A stretch of DNA of 64,000 bases from Streptomyces alboflavus (GCF_000716675.1 NZ_JNXT01000017.1:137315-201314); one strand, 5' to 3'. Shown: positions 16,460 through 24,527, counted from the stretch's first letter. A program made the numbers and translations. Notes: generated from the sequence alone by a model not told the origin.

Positions 16460-17149
16460 TCAGCGGCGGGCGGGGGTGGCAGCGGGCCAGGTGCCGGGCC
16501 GGGACACGGGGACGGCGCCGGGCGCCCTGGGCGAGCGCGGGGCGGTCAGGGCCGCGCGGCCGGTGTCGGTCAGGGTGACGGGCTGGCCTGCCGTGACCGG
16601 GTGGGAGGTGTCGCGCACCACCAGGCGGTCCTCCTCCAGGCGTTGCAGCTGGCTGTAGGGGATGCGGGTGCCGGAGGCGGTGACGACGTACACCTGCTGC
16701 GTCAGCAGGTTCTGGTGGAGCTTGGCGCCCTGGGTGATAGCGAGCAGCGCGGCGATGTCGGGCGCGGGCAGGTTCGGCACGTCGCGAGGAGCCTTGTCCC
16801 GGGCGGCGGCTTCGACGGGCTCGAGCGCGGCGATGGCCTGGGCCTGCCGCTCATCCCGGGTGCGGGCCGCGTCCTCCAGCAGGCCGACGGTCCGGTCGAT
16901 GCGCTCGAACAGCGCGTCATCGACGGGGTACTCGCCGGAGGAGAGGCTGTTGAGCTGGGACCGGTAGAAGATCACGTTGGTCTCGGCCTGGACGAGGGCC
17001 CGGTGGGTGTCGACCAGGTGGGTGTGCGGTTCGTCGAGCAGGTCGCGGTCGCGGTGCTGCCACAGCCGGTCGATGCTGTGGCCCACGGCGGCCTCGATCC
17101 GGTGGTCAAGCTGGGTCAGAGCCTTCTTGACCGGAGCGTTGCGGGGCAT
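16460..17149 (-). CDS. Helical protein with C-terminal winged helix
   Basis: 229 aa. The N-terminal 130 residues are helical; residues 135-205 look like a winged helix (IAALLAITQGAKL..., IPYSQLQRLEEDRLVVRDT, VTLTDTGRAAL). The same C-terminal pattern (A-x-GxhhL, S-hxxLEx-xLV, hxLTxxG) occurs in 55436, 56206 and 57196, so this is one of four dispersed paralogues. DNA binding is likely but unproven. Its start overlaps the end of the acetyltransferase gene by 44 nt. Ends ATPARR. Confidence 0.65.
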   Translation of the reverse strand: MPRNAPVKKALTQLDHRIEAAVGHSIDRLWQHRDRDLLDEPHTHLVDTHRALVQAETNVIFYRSQLNSLSSGEYPVDDALFERIDRTVGLLEDAARTRDERQAQAIAALEPVEAAARDKAPRDVPNLPAPDIAALLAITQGAKLHQNLLTQQVYVVTASGTRIPYSQLQRLEEDRLVVRDTSHPVTAGQPVTLTDTGRAALTAPRSPRAPGAVPVSRPGTWPAATPARR

Positions 17150-17657
17150 AGAGAGGTTCCTTGGAGTGGGGCGAGGTCCGGTGCGCGAGGCCGCTCACGC
17201 CGAGATGCAGGCGTACGGCGAGGTGCGGTCCGTGCCGCGTTTCGCGGACCGGGCCAAGACGCCGGAGCAGGCGGAGCATCGGACGGTTGGATGCCTCGGT
17301 GTAGGTGCTCAGGGTGCGGGCGCCCCGGGCGTGGGCGTACTGGGCGGCGTGCCGGGCCAGCGCGGTGCCGATGCCCCGGCGCTGGTGGGCGTCAGCGACT
17401 TGGAGACCGAGGTCGAAGACGCCCGCTTCCCGGCTGACGGGACCCGTGCACACCAGCGCGAGCGGCTCGTCCCCGGCGCCGAGCCCCAGCCAGCAGTCGG
17501 CATGCTCCAGCAGCTGGCCAAGGGTGCCGTGCGGCAGGTGCGTACGGCCCCAACGGCGCAGCAAGTGCGCGGAGGAACAGCGCTGGTGGAACGCGTCGAC
17601 GAGCGGGAAGTCCTCGACCTTTACGCGGCGAAGGGCCGTGAGGGCGGGGTGCCTCAG
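17106..17657 (-). CDS. GNAT acetyltransferase, probable CTG start
   Basis: 183 aa if started at CTG 17657, which overlaps the upstream stop as CTGA. The only conventional start is a TTG at 17564, but the frame before it is clearly coding (VKVEDFPLVDAFHQRCSSAHLL is the usual GNAT first strand and helix). The core is LGLQVADAHQRRGIGTALARHA with QRRGIG as the CoA loop, and ASNRPMLRLLRRLG. It would acetylate an amine, substrate unknown. The Shine-Dalgarno for the CTG is weak, so coupling to the upstream gene would be needed. Confidence 0.75.
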   Translation of the reverse strand: MRHPALTALRRVKVEDFPLVDAFHQRCSSAHLLRRWGRTHLPHGTLGQLLEHADCWLGLGAGDEPLALVCTGPVSREAGVFDLGLQVADAHQRRGIGTALARHAAQYAHARGARTLSTYTEASNRPMLRLLRRLGPVRETRHGPHLAVRLHLGVSGLAHRTSPHSKEPLYAPQRSGQEGSDPA

Positions 17658-18268
17658 CAGGAGCAGTCGGGCAGCGCGGCCTCAAGGGAGCTGCGCAGGT
17701 ATCCCTTGAGCTGGCCGGTGCCGAAGCGGACGTTGCGTGGCCGCGCGCCGTACGGGGCCAGGAGACGGCCCAGGCGCAGTGGCGTGAGTTCGGCGTACGA
17801 CCAGCGGCTCTCCGCCATTCCGGGGAACTGGCGCAGGCGGTCGGTGAGATCGGCCGAGGACATGGCGTCCGGATCGCCGTCAGCGGCGAAGACGTCGAGA
17901 CACGCGTGGACGATCGTGTGCTCGGTGTCCGGGCAGGAGCGGCAGTCCGCCTCGTCGGCGGCGGCATCCGCTTCGCCGTCACCGCCGACGGGGGCACAGC
18001 AGCACTGGGTGCTGAGCAGGCGGGTCAGCTCGGCGCCGGCCAGCACGCGCAGGATGAGGACGTCGGTGAGCTGCTCCAGCTGCTCGTGGGTGTCGGCGAG
18101 GCAGCCGGTCGGCTCACCGCCGGCCACGGCGAGGAGCTGCGCGTCCAGCTGCTGAACTCGGCGGTAGGTATCGACAATTGCCCGGTGGTGCGGGTTCTCC
18201 TGTGGGGTGTCGAGTCCGGCGAGGGCGGCCGTGAGGTCGTCGAGGCCGGAGGGGAAGTGGGTCGTCAA
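17654..18268 (-). CDS. DUF3631 C-terminal-like protein with Cys cluster
   Basis: 204 aa from TTG 18268, overlapping the upstream stop (TTGA). Residues 20-90 are helical. A cysteine cluster (CCCAPV...CRSCPD) lies near 95-120. Residues 145-200 (LTDRLRQFPG...LTPLRLGRLLAPYGARPRNVRFGTGQLKGYL) resemble the C-terminal segment of DUF3631 proteins, where it follows a helicase/primase-like ATPase that is absent here. That match is from memory. It may be a leftover DNA-binding part of a primase-helicase. Confidence 0.6.
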   Translation of the reverse strand: MTTHFPSGLDDLTAALAGLDTPQENPHHRAIVDTYRRVQQLDAQLLAVAGGEPTGCLADTHEQLEQLTDVLILRVLAGAELTRLLSTQCCCAPVGGDGEADAAADEADCRSCPDTEHTIVHACLDVFAADGDPDAMSSADLTDRLRQFPGMAESRWSYAELTPLRLGRLLAPYGARPRNVRFGTGQLKGYLRSSLEAALPDCSC

Positions 18269-18750
18269 AGAGTGCGGTCCTTCGGAGTCAGGGACAGGGC
18301 GGGGCGGGGAAGACCGGGCACCGCGTACGGCGGCGGGCCCGGCTTGGGGACGTCGCGGCGCGCCTCCAGCTGCGGCGAGCGGGAGCGGGCGGCATGGGCG
18401 AGCGCGCTCACCGGGCGGCGCGTGATGCCCAGGCGTTTGCGGGCGACGTTGTACACCTCGTGGCGGTCGCGCGGGCGTACGGCCACCACATGGATCTCGG
18501 TGCGGTGCGCCGCCTCCGGCGGGGCCGGGCGCTGGGCGTAGACGATGCGCCAGGCTTTGCGATGATCGACGTACAGCTTGCGGTAGTCGGCGAGTTCGCC
18601 GATCAGTTTGGGGCCGAACTGCTTGGCATTGACGACGTCTTGAAGCTGGGCGAGGGCCAGGTCGCGGATGTCGCCGGGGGCCTGAAGGAGGTCGGTCAGG
18701 GCGCGCGGGTCGAAGGAGAGGCCGAAGGCGGGCTGTTCGGGCCCGCTCAT
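18265..18750 (-). CDS. RelE/ParE-superfamily-like protein with long tail
   Basis: 161 aa. Residues 12-105 fit the RelE/ParE fold: two N-terminal helices (LTDLLQAPGDIRDLALAQLQDVVN), a strand pair LYVDHRKAWRIVYAQR, a strand EIHVVAVRPRDRHEVYNVARKRLG. These toxins cleave mRNA on the ribosome or poison gyrase; the R-x-hhY-x-x-R and RDRHEVY segments are the expected active-side parts. The last 55 residues are an Arg/Pro-rich extension rarely seen in RelE. No small antitoxin gene is adjacent; it is coupled by ATGA to the DUF4913 gene. Toxicity is untested inference. Confidence 0.65.
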   Translation of the reverse strand: MSGPEQPAFGLSFDPRALTDLLQAPGDIRDLALAQLQDVVNAKQFGPKLIGELADYRKLYVDHRKAWRIVYAQRPAPPEAAHRTEIHVVAVRPRDRHEVYNVARKRLGITRRPVSALAHAARSRSPQLEARRDVPKPGPPPYAVPGLPRPALSLTPKDRTL

Positions 18751-19397
18751 GCGGCCTGGTCCGGCTCGCCGGGCTCCGATTGGTCCGCGGAGGCCGAGCG
18801 GGCGGAGCGGATCGAGGAGGTGGGGCCGGGCAGCAGGCGGTGTGCGTCGCGGTCGGGGTCGGTCTGGCAGGCCGAGAGCGGTCCGCCGGGGGCGCGCACA
18901 TGGGCCAGGCAGTGGGTGAGGAAGTCGCGGTGCCACACGAACATCCCGGACGGCCCGGCTTCGGGGTCTTTGTGCTGCTGGTAGGCCATCCACAGGGCGT
19001 GGAGCCAGGCGACGACGTCGTCGTGCTCCTGCCACTGCTTGCACCACGGGGCCGCGGTGGTGACCTCGGCGCCGTAGGTGTCAATGAGGAAGCCGTCGAC
19101 CCAGTCGGTGAGCGCGTCCAGCTCGTCCTCGTACTCCTCGCCCTCCAGTTCCAGGATCGGGCGCGGCTCGGGCGGCGCCTGGATCGGCGCTCCGGGCATC
19201 CCGGGAAGGCTGGGCATGCCGAACGCCGCGAAGGGCGAGGGGTCCGGTGGTGCGGAGAGGCTGTCGAGCTGCCGGGCCTGCTCGGCCTGCTGCTCCATGA
19301 GCTTGCGGACGCTGGCCTCGACGCTCTCCAGATTCGAGTCCGGGAGCCGGACAGGGTCCATTTCCCCGTCGTCGGGGAGGTCTATGGATTCGGGCAC
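18747..19397 (-). CDS. DUF4913 protein
   Basis: 216 aa from GTG 19397 with AAGGAG upstream. The N-terminal 75 residues are acidic with a short coiled segment (VEASVRKLMEQQAEQARQLDSL). Residues 95-180 carry the DUF4913 pattern: LTDWVDGFLIDTYG, WCKQWQEHDDVVAWLHALWMAYQQH, MFVWHRDFLTHCLAHVRAPGGPLSAC. DUF4913 is found on actinobacterial conjugative elements; function unknown. First gene after module 2 and coupled to the RelE-like gene, so it might neutralise it, although it does not look like a known antitoxin. Confidence 0.7.
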   Translation of the reverse strand: MPESIDLPDDGEMDPVRLPDSNLESVEASVRKLMEQQAEQARQLDSLSAPPDPSPFAAFGMPSLPGMPGAPIQAPPEPRPILELEGEEYEDELDALTDWVDGFLIDTYGAEVTTAAPWCKQWQEHDDVVAWLHALWMAYQQHKDPEAGPSGMFVWHRDFLTHCLAHVRAPGGPLSACQTDPDRDAHRLLPGPTSSIRSARSASADQSEPGEPDQAA

Positions 19398-19450
19398 GAA
19401 GTAGTTCTCCTTGAAGCCGCGGCCGATGGCGTGGGAATGACGGCTCCACG

Positions 19451-19496
19451 ATCCAGAGATTCCCCGGTTTCGCTAACCGGGGATCCGGTGCTATAA
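19451..19496 (-). promoter_or_regulatory. Promoter/5'-hairpin module, copy 2
   Basis: Minus strand: TTATAG, six bases, then the repeat ATCCCCGGTT-AGCGA-AACCGGGGA (19484-19461) and a TCTGGA variant of the trailing motif. The arms pair over nine of ten positions; the last T is A here. The DUF4913 gene starts 87 nt downstream of the predicted +1. Confidence 0.75.
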
Positions 19497-19565
19497 CGCA
19501 TCGCGCGGCACGGGGAAAGGCGAACCAGAAGTCCGCTCTTGCCCCGTGCCGACATCGGGAAGTCC

Positions 19566-20321
19566 CTAGGCAGACAGGACGAAGTCGTCCTGGGACAAGG
19601 TCTGTTGCACGGTCACGGTCAGCCGGTCTGCGGCCACCTCGGCGTACTCGCGGGTCTTCTCCACCCCGATGAACGAGCGCCCCTCCAGCAGGGCCGCAAC
19701 GCCGGTGGACCCGGATCCGGCGGTGAAGTCCAGCACGGTGCCCTGCTCGGGGCAGATCTTCACCAGCTCGCGCATCACCTCCACCGGCTTCTGCGTGATG
19801 TGCTGGCGGTTCTTGCCCGAGGGCTGCGATGCGGAGTAGAGGCCGGGCAGATAGACCGGGTTCCGGGAGCCGTCGATGGCGCCCTTCGAGCCCCAGATGA
19901 TGAACTCGCAGTTCTGGGTGAAGCGGCCCTTCTGCGGCCTGGCCTGCGGTTTGTGCCAGGCCAGCACGCCGCGCCACAGCCAGCCGGCGGCCTGCAGGGC
20001 GTCCGTCGTCGTCGGCATCTGGCGCCAGTCGGTGAACAGCAGCGCGGTCCCGCCGGGCTTGGTCAGCCGGTGCGCCTCGGTCATGATCTGGGTGAGCCAG
20101 AAGCCGTAGCTGCGCTGATCCATGTTCTCGCCGGTGAAGTCCGGCAGTGCGTGCTGCGCGTCGGCGGAGGTGTACTTCTGCTTCGCGCTGCGGCTGGTGC
20201 GCTCCTTGGCTGTCCGGCCGCCGCTGTTGTACGGCGGGTCGGTGATGACGGAGTCCACGCAGTGGTCCGGAAGCTCGGCAAGGACGCTCAGCGCGTCGCC
20301 CTGATGCAGGGAAAAAGGCAA
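19566..20321 (-). CDS. Beta-class DNA methyltransferase (N6-A or N4-C)
   Basis: 251 aa from TTG 20321; the frame is open to 20453 but the extension has no family features. Motif IV DPPY (residues 28-31, in SVITDPPYNSGG) comes first. The target-recognition middle includes TDWRQMPTT and IIWGSKG. HxTQKPVEVMRELV and motif I LDFTAGSGSTGV (about 210) come last: the beta order of amino-methyltransferases. It would transfer methyl from SAM to an adenine or cytosine amino group. No restriction endonuclease is adjacent, so it is a solitary methyltransferase, perhaps protecting the element on entry. Confidence 0.85.
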   Translation of the reverse strand: MPFSLHQGDALSVLAELPDHCVDSVITDPPYNSGGRTAKERTSRSAKQKYTSADAQHALPDFTGENMDQRSYGFWLTQIMTEAHRLTKPGGTALLFTDWRQMPTTTDALQAAGWLWRGVLAWHKPQARPQKGRFTQNCEFIIWGSKGAIDGSRNPVYLPGLYSASQPSGKNRQHITQKPVEVMRELVKICPEQGTVLDFTAGSGSTGVAALLEGRSFIGVEKTREYAEVAADRLTVTVQQTLSQDDFVLSA

Positions 20322-20384
20322 AGGGATACCCCAATTCGGGTCGATGACAGGTAGGTAGAACGCTCCGACGCTCAGGCAGAACCC

Positions 20385-20424
20385 CACGGGCCGAGACCGG
20401 GCATGAAGATGCCCGGGGCCCGTG
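20385..20424. repeat. 40-nt near-perfect two-step hairpin
   Basis: CACGGGCC-4 nt-CCGGGCAT-GAAG-ATGCCCGG-GGCCCGTG: two stacked 8-bp perfect stems with a GAAG tetraloop and one 4-nt bulge. It lies in the 5' leader side of the methyltransferase gene, about 65 bp upstream of its TTG. There is no T run in either direction, so an operator, attenuator or structured transfer site is as likely as a terminator. Confidence 0.6.
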
Positions 20425-20525
20425 ATGCGGGTGCGAGGGGGAGGAGTCATCAATGTAGGGCACGATTCCCGGTGGAGCGGTGTCGCTGGGCGAAATTCCT
20501 GCGGAATTGTTTTCTGACTGAGTGT

Positions 20526-20545
20526 TATGCCGCCGACCGGGGATC
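20526..20545 (+). promoter_or_regulatory. Degenerate half-site of the promoter module
   Basis: GTTATG followed by CCGCCG and then ACCGGGGATC, the right arm of the module repeat; the left arm is missing. Placed ahead of the secretion operon, it would be a fifth, partial copy. Only one arm matches, so this may be chance. Confidence 0.3.
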
Positions 20546-20775
20546 CGCGCTTAGTGTTTTAGAGCCCGGCAGATCCCGCCGACGGCTCCCCACTCCGCCC
20601 GCCCTCACGAACCGAGGACCGCCATGCCTGGCCACACCTGAACCTGACCGACGCACGCAGAAGCGAGGTGCAACTCGCCGCGTGCGTCGGGGCCCCGATT
20701 TACCCACCACCGGCCACCGCGACCTTTCCCAAGCACGCCCGAGCGGCCGGAACTTCACCCCTCAAGGACGCCCTT

Positions 20776-20835
20776 GTGACAACTCCCTACCCTCCCCTGC
20801 CTGAAACCCCGCCGCCGGCAGGCGTGCCGGATTGA
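20776..20835 (+). CDS. 19-codon leader peptide coupled to the NlpC/P60 gene
   Basis: GTG start with AAGGA seven bases upstream, 19 codons rich in proline (VTTPYPPLPETPPPAGVPD), ending in a TGA that overlaps the TTG of the next gene as TTGA. The ribosome binding site is better than that of the next gene itself, so translation of this short frame probably feeds ribosomes to the TTG. The many prolines, including a PPP run, could stall ribosomes and make it a regulatory leader; that part is inference. Confidence 0.45.
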   Translation: MTTPYPPLPETPPPAGVPD

Positions 20836-21968
20836 AGGCGATAGCCGCCGGCATCGGCGTCGTCTTCCTCTCCCCCCTGCTCCTCGCGGGCACGGCCATG
20901 ACGGTGGCCGCCGCCTCCAGCGAAGCCGCCGAAACCACCAGCTCGTTCAGCGGCTGCCTGCATGACGTCGACACGGACGCCGTCACCAAGCAGGTGACCA
21001 AGATCCTCGACGGTGCGTCCGCGAAGGACGTGAAGGTCGAGGGCCTGTCCCTGCCCGCCGAGCAGGTCCCCAACGCCCAGACCATCGTCGCCACCGGCCT
21101 CTCGCTGGAGGTACCCAAGCGCGGGCAGATCGTCGCGCTCGCCACCGCTATGCAGGAATCACGGCTGCGCAACCTCGGCTCCGGCGACCGCGACTCGCTG
21201 GGTCTGTTCCAGCAGCGACCCAGCCAGGGCTGGGGCACCGCCCAGCAGATCCGCGACCCGGTGTACGCCTCGGAGCGGTTCTACAAGGCGCTGCTGAAGG
21301 TCAAGGGCTGGGAACAGATGACCGTCACGCAGGCCGCCCAGGCCGTGCAGAAGTCGGGCTTCCCGGACGCGTACGCGCAGTGGGAACCGCTGGCCACTGC
21401 CCTGCAGAAGGCCATCGCGAAGACCTTCCCCGGTGGCGACAAGGACAAGCCCGCCAAGGGCGGCGACAAGTCCAAGGACACCGACTCCCCGGCTTCCGGA
21501 TGCGGTCCGGCCGAGGACGGCTCCTCCTACGGGCGCATTCCCGAGGGCAGTGTGCCCAAGGGCTACACCATCCCCAAGGACGCCGACCCCAAGGCGCGTA
21601 GGGCCATCGACTGGGCGATGCACCAGCTCGGCACGATGTACCAGTGGGGCGGCAGCTGTACGGCTGCGCACGGCCCTGACCCGATGGGCCGCTGCGACTG
21701 CAGCTCGCTCATGCAGCAGGCGTACGCCAAGGCCGGGATCAAGCTCACCCGCACCACGTACACCCAGGTCAACGAGGGCAAGGCCGTCTCGCCCGACAAG
21801 CTGCAGCCCGGCGACCTGATCTTCAGCCGCGGCACGGCCCAACGCCCGGAGCACGTCGGCATGTTCATGGGTGCGGGCCTCGTGATCGAGGCCCCAAAGA
21901 CTGGCAAACCGGTACGGATCACGCCTCTGAAGGACTGGGCGATTCTCGCCGTCCGCCGCGTCCTCTGA
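20832..21968 (+). CDS. Bifunctional lytic transglycosylase/NlpC-P60 hydrolase
   Basis: 378 aa from TTG 20832, the only start in the open frame. A membrane anchor or signal (residues 3-28) leads to a lysozyme-like domain (about 70-195) with the catalytic glutamate in AMQESRLRN (residue 108) and LGLFQQRPSQGWGT. A Lys/Gly linker follows, then NlpC/P60 (255-375) with Cys in CDCSSLMQQAY (about 288-290) and His in PEHVGMF (339). Such pairs open peptidoglycan for conjugative secretion systems (VirB1 role). First gene of the secretion block. Confidence 0.9.
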   Translation: MKAIAAGIGVVFLSPLLLAGTAMTVAAASSEAAETTSSFSGCLHDVDTDAVTKQVTKILDGASAKDVKVEGLSLPAEQVPNAQTIVATGLSLEVPKRGQIVALATAMQESRLRNLGSGDRDSLGLFQQRPSQGWGTAQQIRDPVYASERFYKALLKVKGWEQMTVTQAAQAVQKSGFPDAYAQWEPLATALQKAIAKTFPGGDKDKPAKGGDKSKDTDSPASGCGPAEDGSSYGRIPEGSVPKGYTIPKDADPKARRAIDWAMHQLGTMYQWGGSCTAAHGPDPMGRCDCSSLMQQAYAKAGIKLTRTTYTQVNEGKAVSPDKLQPGDLIFSRGTAQRPEHVGMFMGAGLVIEAPKTGKPVRITPLKDWAILAVRRVL

Positions 21969-22108
21969 CGCCGCCTGCCGCCCGACTCCCCGCACCACGC
22001 GGACCGGGCCGGCCCCTTCTCGGCGCCGCTCGCGCCATCCCCCTTCACCTCGTCCCCCCTGTCGCCGGCCGCAGTCGGCCTGCGCACGCAAGGAGTCCCG
22101 CCACACCC

Positions 22109-22423
22109 ATGCCCATACCACTCGCAGACCGCGTCATCCAGCTCGCCTACGACCCAGGCGTCTCCCCCAAGGGCGGCGGCCTGCCCGGCCTGGCCGTCCT
22201 GAAGAACGTCGTCAACAGCATCAACCTCTTCGGCATCGTCGCCGTGGTCGGGGCCTTGGCCGTCTCGCTCGGTGTGTGGGCCTGGGGCCACCACACCGGC
22301 GGCCACCAGGCCGAGGCCAACGGCAAGAAGGGCGCCATCGTCGCCGCCGGCGCCGCGCTCGGCCTCGGCGCCGCCAACGGCATCGTCGCGTTCTTCAGCG
22401 CCCTGGGGTCGCAGGTCCACTGA
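22109..22423 (+). CDS. DUF6112-like small membrane protein
   Basis: 104 aa with two transmembrane helices (about 38-58 and 76-98) joined by a short GHHTGGHQ-ANGKKG loop; the layout fits DUF6112 proteins and, functionally, a VirB2/pilin-like subunit of actinobacterial type IV-like systems. ATG 22109 with AAGGAG 13 bases upstream. Its stop overlaps the next ATG (TGATG). The pilin reading is inference from size, topology and position. Confidence 0.75.
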   Translation: MPIPLADRVIQLAYDPGVSPKGGGLPGLAVLKNVVNSINLFGIVAVVGALAVSLGVWAWGHHTGGHQAEANGKKGAIVAAGAALGLGAANGIVAFFSALGSQVH

Positions 22424-23103
22424 TGAAACGTTCCCTCTCTCTGTCCTCCTACGGCGTCGGCTGGTCGGCCAACCGCCGCATCGCCATCGTCGCGATCATC
22501 CTCACCGCCCTGCTGGCCCTGGCTGCCGCCGTCGCGTTTTTCACCGGCCGCGACAACGGCGGTCACTCCGACTCCGGCTCACCGTCCGCCGCCGACAGCA
22601 CCGCGCCCTCCGAGAAGGCGCCGAAGCCGGGCACCGGCACCGGATCGGTACCCAAGCCGCCGCAGATCGCCGAGCCGGTCGCCTTCGCCAAGGCCGCCGC
22701 CCAGATGCTGTGGACCTACGACACCCGGGACACCACCCGGGACCAGCAACTGGCTGGCATGCGCGCGTGGATGACGAAGGAGACCAAGTACGCCGACTGG
22801 TCCTCGGTGAACGCGCAGGTGCCGGATCCGACCCTGTGGTCGCGCATGGCCGACAACGACCAGCACGCCACCGCGAAGATCACCGAAGGCCACTACCCGG
22901 GCGCGTTCAAGCAGGCCCTGGCCGACGATCCGTCCGCGATCACCGAGGCGTACGTCTACGTCGTCACTGTCAACGGCAAGCAGGAGATCGCCTGGAAGAA
23001 GGGCGGCGGCGGAGCTGAGGAACGCGCCGTGACCCTGGCCGTTCAGTGCCACCCCGGCCACGACTGCACCCTGGCCGCCATCGCCCCGAACGTCACGCAG
23101 TGA
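22423..23103 (+). CDS. Bitopic membrane protein, VirB8/TcpC-like position
   Basis: 226 aa from ATG 22423. One N-terminal membrane helix (about 20-42), a Ser/Pro/Lys linker, and an outside domain (80-226) of helices then strands (YVYVVTVNGKQEIAW, RAVTLAVQCHPGHDCTLAAI), an NTF2-like order typical of VirB8/TcpC conjugation proteins. Two cysteines near the end could form a disulphide. Unlike VirB8 it is barely recognisable by sequence, so the assignment rests on topology and neighbours. Confidence 0.65.
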   Translation: MKRSLSLSSYGVGWSANRRIAIVAIILTALLALAAAVAFFTGRDNGGHSDSGSPSAADSTAPSEKAPKPGTGTGSVPKPPQIAEPVAFAKAAAQMLWTYDTRDTTRDQQLAGMRAWMTKETKYADWSSVNAQVPDPTLWSRMADNDQHATAKITEGHYPGAFKQALADDPSAITEAYVYVVTVNGKQEIAWKKGGGGAEERAVTLAVQCHPGHDCTLAAIAPNVTQ

Positions 23104-23138
23104 CCCGCGCCTGACACAAGAAAGGAGGCCAACTCCCC

Positions 23139-24527
23139 GTGGGTTTCTGCAATCTCCCCCTCGCCGACAAGGTGTGCGGCATCGCCGGCGCCGCCAAGGG
23201 CGCCGTCGACTTCGCCAGCGATCCGGGCAAGGTCATCGGCGACTGGATGGCCAAATCCTCCGGCGAACTCGCCGCCGCCGCAGCCGACCTGGCCGCCAAG
23301 GCCGTCAACGCCACCACCAAGGTCGACCTGAATGCGGGCTGGTTCCGCGACAACTACGAGATGCTGCTGCCGATCGGCCTGGTCATCCTCGTCGCCACCT
23401 TCTGCGCCCAGCTGGTGCGGGCCGCGATGAAACGCGACGGCCAGGCCCTGAGCCAAGCATTCACCGGCACAGCTTCCGGCGTGATCTTCGCCTTCAGCGC
23501 CATCGCCCTGACCACCGTCGCGATCGAAGTCGTCGACGCCCTGTCGGACGGGCTGTTCAAGGCATCCAACCTGTCGATCGAATCGGCCGTGCGGCGCATC
23601 GTGAAGGTCTCCCAGATCCCGGCGCTCGCCGGATTGGGCTGGCTCGTCGCGGTCTTCGCCGCCATCGGCGCCGCCATCGGAGCGTTCCTCTACTGGTGCG
23701 TGATGATGGTCCGCAAGGTCGGTATTTTGGTGATGGTGACCTTGGCGGTCTTCGCCGGTGCCGGCGGCGGCTGGGAAGTCGCCCGCCGCTGGCGCCGCGG
23801 CTGGATCGAAGCCACCGCCACCCTCGTCGTCAGCAAGCTCCTGATGACCGTGATCTTCGTGCTCGGCATCGCCGCCATGGGCAAGACCGAGGCCAAGGAC
23901 GGCCTCGGCGCGCTCGCCGACGTCATGTCCGGCATCGTGATCATGGTGCTGGTGCTGCTGTGCCCGTACGCGACCTTCAAGTTCGTGCACTGGGCCGCAG
24001 AAGGCACTGACGGAGAATCGATACACCGAGCCGGTGGTGCCGGAGCCCAGCTCGCCAAGCAGCACACCGAGCGCGCAGGCCGCAAGGCCGCCGCGATGGC
24101 GGCCACCGCCGGAACCGGCGGCGCGGCAGCCGGAGCGGGCGCCGCCCCGCAGGGACCTGACTCGGTGCCCGGCGGCGGCTTCCCCGGCGACATCGCCGCC
24201 AACCCCACCGGCGGCAGCGGCCAGGAATCCGGCAACTCCGGTGGTTCCTCCGGCGGCCAGGGCATGAAGGACGGGCTGGAGAAGGCCGTCCAGCCTCCGC
24301 CCACACGCCCCAGCGATGACACCAGCGGCCAGTTCGGCGGCGGTCCCGGCCAGGGCGGACCCGGCTCAGGCTCGGGCTCCCCGTCCGGCGGCGGGTTCCT
24401 GTCCAACCCGGCGGGCTCGTCCACGCCTCCGCCGCAGGGCGCACCCCCGGCCCCGAACTCCGCTTCCTCATCCGGTGCCAGCGGCGCCGGCGCACCGCCT
24501 CCGCCGCCTCCGCCCACCGGCATCTGA
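23139..24527 (+). CDS. Polytopic secretion protein, SCO6881/TrbL-VirB6-like
   Basis: 462 aa, GTG 23139 after a strong AAAGGAGG. Two N-terminal Cys (CNLP, KVCG) and a short amphipathic part precede six or so membrane helices between residues 73 and 285. A 170-residue soluble tail of Gly/Pro/Ser repeats ends in seven prolines. The polytopic core plus low-complexity tail matches the SCO6881/TrbL-type proteins that form the inner-membrane channel of these systems (family name from memory). No Arg tail. Confidence 0.8.
   Translation: MGFCNLPLADKVCGIAGAAKGAVDFASDPGKVIGDWMAKSSGELAAAAADLAAKAVNATTKVDLNAGWFRDNYEMLLPIGLVILVATFCAQLVRAAMKRDGQALSQAFTGTASGVIFAFSAIALTTVAIEVVDALSDGLFKASNLSIESAVRRIVKVSQIPALAGLGWLVAVFAAIGAAIGAFLYWCVMMVRKVGILVMVTLAVFAGAGGGWEVARRWRRGWIEATATLVVSKLLMTVIFVLGIAAMGKTEAKDGLGALADVMSGIVIMVLVLLCPYATFKFVHWAAEGTDGESIHRAGGAGAQLAKQHTERAGRKAAAMAATAGTGGAAAGAGAAPQGPDSVPGGGFPGDIAANPTGGSGQESGNSGGSSGGQGMKDGLEKAVQPPPTRPSDDTSGQFGGGPGQGGPGSGSGSPSGGGFLSNPAGSSTPPPQGAPPAPNSASSSGASGAGAPPPPPPPTGI

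Larger units (their letters stand above)
20322..20775. other. Divergent intergenic region, 454 bp
   Basis: The only gene-free stretch over 300 bp, and the point from which all transcription diverges. It contains the long hairpin at 20385-20424, a less GC-rich patch around 20500-20560 and a half-copy of the promoter-module repeat (20535-20545) behind GTTATG. Open frames across it have no coding-like composition. Promoters for both arms, and possibly an origin or transfer site, would be expected here; I cannot identify either with confidence. Confidence 0.55.

Noticed and set aside
17654..19084. 476-codon minus-strand frame across the DUF4913 and RelE-like genes
   Set aside because: The upstream part is a shadow of those genes; the real gene begins at TTG 18268 overlapping the RelE-like stop.
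20448..20456. ATG-TAG start-stop behind a GGAGGAG on the plus strand
   Set aside because: Two codons only; the purine run is the complement of the proline codons in the open frame on the other strand. No evidence of function.
20403..20804. Plus-strand open frame of 133 codons in the divergent gap
   Set aside because: Composition is not gene-like (mixed Arg/Pro with no GC3 bias) and there is no ribosome binding site.
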